A stretch of 64,000 bases of DNA from Prevotella sp. Its GTDB lineage: Bacteria; Bacteroidota; Bacteroidia; Bacteroidales; Bacteroidaceae. The notes beneath the pieces are model-generated. The model saw nothing but the letters and a program-made list of their open reading frames with translations, made no database searches and was not told the origin of the DNA. This document shows, in pieces, positions 61,015 through 64,000 of this stretch. The stretch is from NCBI GenBank assembly GCA_018385335.1, contig JAHAZN010000052.1:1-64000 (forward strand), given 5' to 3'. The position numbers were made by a program, and so were the translations under genes. How positions within the stretch are numbered: the stretch's first letter is position 1; each line of letters begins with the position of its first letter.

Positions 61015-62382
61015 ATGAAGAAATCATTTTTGACATTATTCCTTATGTGTAGCGTGGCAGTGAGTGCCCAGAACCCTATCGTTCAAACCTGCTATACCAG
61101 TGACCCTGCTCCCATGGTGCACGGTGATAAGATCTATGTCTATACCGGTCATGATGAAAACAATGCCGACTTCTTTTGGATGTACGAGTGGCGACTCTAC
61201 TCCAGCACTGATATGGTCAACTGGACGGACCATGGCGTGCCTCTCTCCTTAGGCACCTTTAAGTGGGCTGACGACCGTGCATGGGCTGCCCAGTGTATCG
61301 AACGCAATGGCAAGTTCTACTGGTATATCTGTGCCCACTCAAAGTTGACTGGCGGAATGGCTATCGGTGTGGCTGTCGCCAACAAGCCGACAGGACCCTT
61401 CAAGGATGCCCTCGGCAAGCCTCTCTTCGATAACGGCAAATGGGACAATATCGACCCTACCGTGCTCATCGATGACGACGGACAGGCTTATGTCCTCTGG
61501 GGCAATCCCAATATCTACTATGCCAAACTCAACCCCGATATGATCACACTCGCTTCTGAGGTGAAGCAGTTGGAACTGACGGTGGAAGGCTTTGGTGCTC
61601 CCAATATGGACAAGCGGCAGAAAGGTGTGAAATATGCCGACTGCTACACTGAGGGTCCGTGGCTCAACAAACGCAACGGCAAATACCAGTTGCTCTATGC
61701 TGCCGGTGGCGTGCCCGAACACTTGGCTTATTCTGAAGCAACGTCTATCGATGGTCCATGGAAATACAAGGGAATACTCATGCCCGAAGGCAACACCAAG
61801 TCGTTTACTAACCACTGTGGTGTCATCGACTATAAAGGTCACTCTTACCTCTTCTATCACACAGGAAAACTGCCGGGAGGTGGTGGCTTCGGAAGAAGTA
61901 CTGCCGTTGAGGAGTTTACCTATAATGCCGATGGCTCACTGCCTCTTATCCAGCCCACCGACAAAGGAGTGAATCCCGTAGGAAAACTCAACCCCTATCA
62001 GCGAGTAGAGGGTGAGACCATGGCGTTCTCTAAAGGTATCACGACAGAGGTGAACAGTAAGACCGGTGTCTATGTGGCTGATGTTCATAATGGTGACTGG
62101 CTCAAGCTCCAGGCTGTTGACTTTGGAAACGAAGGACCGAAGGCGTTTAAAATGAGGGCTGCCTCTGCACTCCTCGGAGGAACAGCAGAGCTCCATATTG
62201 ACAGTATCGGAGGAACGAAGATTGCCCAGTGGGAGATTCCCTGCACGGGAGGATGGGAGACCTGGAAGACCTTCACTACAAAGGTTGAGAAGAAGGTGAC
62301 TGGTGTCCACGACCTCTATTTCGTATTCAAAGGATATAAGGGTAGGAAATTGATGAATATCGACTGGTGGAAGGCTGAATAA
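61015..62382 (+). CDS. Glycoside hydrolase family 43 with C-terminal CBM6-like domain
   Basis: YTSDPAPMVHGDKIYVYTGHDE, NIDPTVLIDDDGQAYVLWGNP, CYTEGPW; CBM6-like ending NIDWWK. Confidence 0.9.
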   Translation: MKKSFLTLFLMCSVAVSAQNPIVQTCYTSDPAPMVHGDKIYVYTGHDENNADFFWMYEWRLYSSTDMVNWTDHGVPLSLGTFKWADDRAWAAQCIERNGKFYWYICAHSKLTGGMAIGVAVANKPTGPFKDALGKPLFDNGKWDNIDPTVLIDDDGQAYVLWGNPNIYYAKLNPDMITLASEVKQLELTVEGFGAPNMDKRQKGVKYADCYTEGPWLNKRNGKYQLLYAAGGVPEHLAYSEATSIDGPWKYKGILMPEGNTKSFTNHCGVIDYKGHSYLFYHTGKLPGGGGFGRSTAVEEFTYNADGSLPLIQPTDKGVNPVGKLNPYQRVEGETMAFSKGITTEVNSKTGVYVADVHNGDWLKLQAVDFGNEGPKAFKMRAASALLGGTAELHIDSIGGTKIAQWEIPCTGGWETWKTFTTKVEKKVTGVHDLYFVFKGYKGRKLMNIDWWKAE

Positions 62383-62483
62383 GCAATATCTGACAAAAAA
62401 AACTCAGAGATAGAGATAACAAAACGGCGATTCTTCCGTTATATAACTACAAATAATACATACAACGTAAAGATAGACAAGAA

Positions 62484-64000
62484 ATGAAAAAGATATTTTC
62501 ATTTGCACTCCTCCTGTTGTCGATGACAGTAAGTGCAGAGAAACAGCAGTTGACCAGTCCTGATGGGCGTATTGTAGTGAGTGTTGACCTCAACGACAAG
62601 GGACAGCCCGTCTATGCTGTAGATTATGATGGTACCCCTGTGGTTCTGCCCTCGCTGTTGGGTGTAGAGACTAATGTTGCTGACCTCACGCAGGGCCTAT
62701 CCCTCGCGGGTAAAGATGAGCGTAAGGTGAACGACTGCTATATGCTCAGCACCATCAAGCAGTCGCATGTCAACTACGAAGCCAATGAGCTGGTATGCCA
62801 TTATGCGAAGGAGGGGAAACGCCTTCTTGATATCGAGTTTCGTGCCAGCAACAGCGACGTAGCTTTCCGTTACCGTCTGTTGCCCAAGGGCGAGACCTCT
62901 GTCTGTGTGGTGAAACGCGAGGTATCTACCTTCGGTTTGTCACAGGCTACCACCACCTTCCTCTGTCCCCAGGCGAAGCCGATGACAGGTTTTGCCCGCA
63001 CCGCTCCAAGCTATGAGACCAACTACACCCTCGATGATACAGCGGGGAAGAACGGATGGGGCATGGGTTACACCTTTCCCTGTCTCTTCAAGACCAACAA
63101 CCTCTGGCTGATGATCAGCGAGACTGGTGTTGATGGCAACTACTGCGCCTCACGACTGCTCGGTGCATCGGCGCAGAACGGCTCCTGCTATTCTTTTGCC
63201 TTCCCTATGCCCGAGGAGTGTAACGGATGGGGGACGGTAGAGCCTGCCATGGCACTGCCTTCAGCCACCCCATGGCGTACACTCACCGTGGGTACTACAC
63301 TGAAGAATATCGTTGAGACCACCGTGGCTTTCGACCTTGTAGCACCTAAGTACAACCCCTCTGTCAACTATACTTACGGCAAGGGTACATGGAGCTGGAT
63401 CATCGGTATGGACTCCAGTTGTAACTTCGATGAACAGAAACGCTATGTCGATTTCTCTGCTGCCCTCGGCTATCGCTCTGTCCTTGTAGATGCCCTCTGG
63501 GACACCCAGATAGGTTATCAGCGTATCGAGGAGCTCTCACGTTACGCCAAGAGCAAGGGCGTGGGTCTCTTCCTTTGGTACAACTCCAACGGACGTTGGA
63601 ACGATGCCCCCCAGGGACCACGTCATAAGATGGACCGTGTAGGCGCCCGTCGCCAGGAGATGGCATGGATGCAGCGTGCCGGCATCCTTGGCATCAAGGT
63701 CGATTTCTTTGGAGGCGACAAGCAGCACATGATGCAACTCTATGAAGATATCCTCACCGATGCCAACGACTTCGGACTGCAAGTCATCTTCCATGGCTGC
63801 ACCCTGCCAAGAGGATGGGAACGCATGTATCCCAACTTCGTGGCGAGCGAGGCTGTGCTGGCCAGTGAGAACCTCCATTTCTCTCAGGGGATGTGCGACA
63901 ACGAGGCCAAGAACGGCTGCACCCATACCTTCATCCGCAACACGGTGGGGAGCATGGATTTCGGCGGCTCAACCCTTAACAAGTACTATCATGCCAGCAA
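62484..64000 (+). CDS. Glycoside hydrolase family 97, truncated by the window end
   Basis: Not in ORF track (open at 3' end); read by hand MKKIFSFALLLLSMTVSAEKQQLTSPDGRIVVSVDLND...YRSVLVDALWD...GVGLFLWYNSNG...GIKVDFFGGDKQ. Confidence 0.9.
   Translation, partial: MKKIFSFALLLLSMTVSAEKQQLTSPDGRIVVSVDLNDKGQPVYAVDYDGTPVVLPSLLGVETNVADLTQGLSLAGKDERKVNDCYMLSTIKQSHVNYEANELVCHYAKEGKRLLDIEFRASNSDVAFRYRLLPKGETSVCVVKREVSTFGLSQATTTFLCPQAKPMTGFARTAPSYETNYTLDDTAGKNGWGMGYTFPCLFKTNNLWLMISETGVDGNYCASRLLGASAQNGSCYSFAFPMPEECNGWGTVEPAMALPSATPWRTLTVGTTLKNIVETTVAFDLVAPKYNPSVNYTYGKGTWSWIIGMDSSCNFDEQKRYVDFSAALGYRSVLVDALWDTQIGYQRIEELSRYAKSKGVGLFLWYNSNGRWNDAPQGPRHKMDRVGARRQEMAWMQRAGILGIKVDFFGGDKQHMMQLYEDILTDANDFGLQVIFHGCTLPRGWERMYPNFVASEAVLASENLHFSQGMCDNEAKNGCTHTFIRNTVGSMDFGGSTLNKYYHAS

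Overview
The window looks like a Bacteroidota chromosome, most likely Prevotella or a close relative. Support: TAnnTTTG -7 boxes, an HTCS regulator, TamL-type lipoprotein, DUF5689/DUF6359 proteins and GH content. It opens with the 3' end of a 5S rRNA. A housekeeping segment follows (about 0.2-34 kb): LemA/M48 protease, initiator tRNA, TetR-FabG, RluA-TamB-TamA/L, sugar nucleotidyltransferase, LacI regulator, rmuC/PPTase/RecD-like/rsmD/DUF3822, CorA, DUF349, tRNA-Ser, a secreted-nuclease/TonB/OB-fold region, uridine kinase, Wzi-like protein and glycosyltransferases. From about 35.4 kb to the window end lies a large glucuronoarabinoxylan-type degradation locus (GH30, CE1, GH5, HTCS, GH67, GH35-like, SGNH acetylesterase, GH43-CE1 fusion, GH43-CBM6, GH97, two very large secreted proteins of unknown function). 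No SusC/SusD pair is visible in it. Strongest hunt results: (1) an AGAC motif exactly 35 nt upstream of the -7 box in four xylan-locus promoters, often with a second AGAC 20-23 nt further up (candidate HTCS operator); (2) a corA leader with acidic short uORF(s) and two mutually exclusive hairpins, one next to the corA start (candidate Mg2+-responsive attenuator); (3) a TonB receptor/OB-fold lipoprotein/secreted nuclease cluster that looks like a nucleic-acid scavenging locus; (4) a 146-bp MITE-like element inside the GH67-GH35 interval; (5) a hairpin/pseudoknot 3' of the GH5 gene. No homology search or folding program was run; family calls are from motif recognition.
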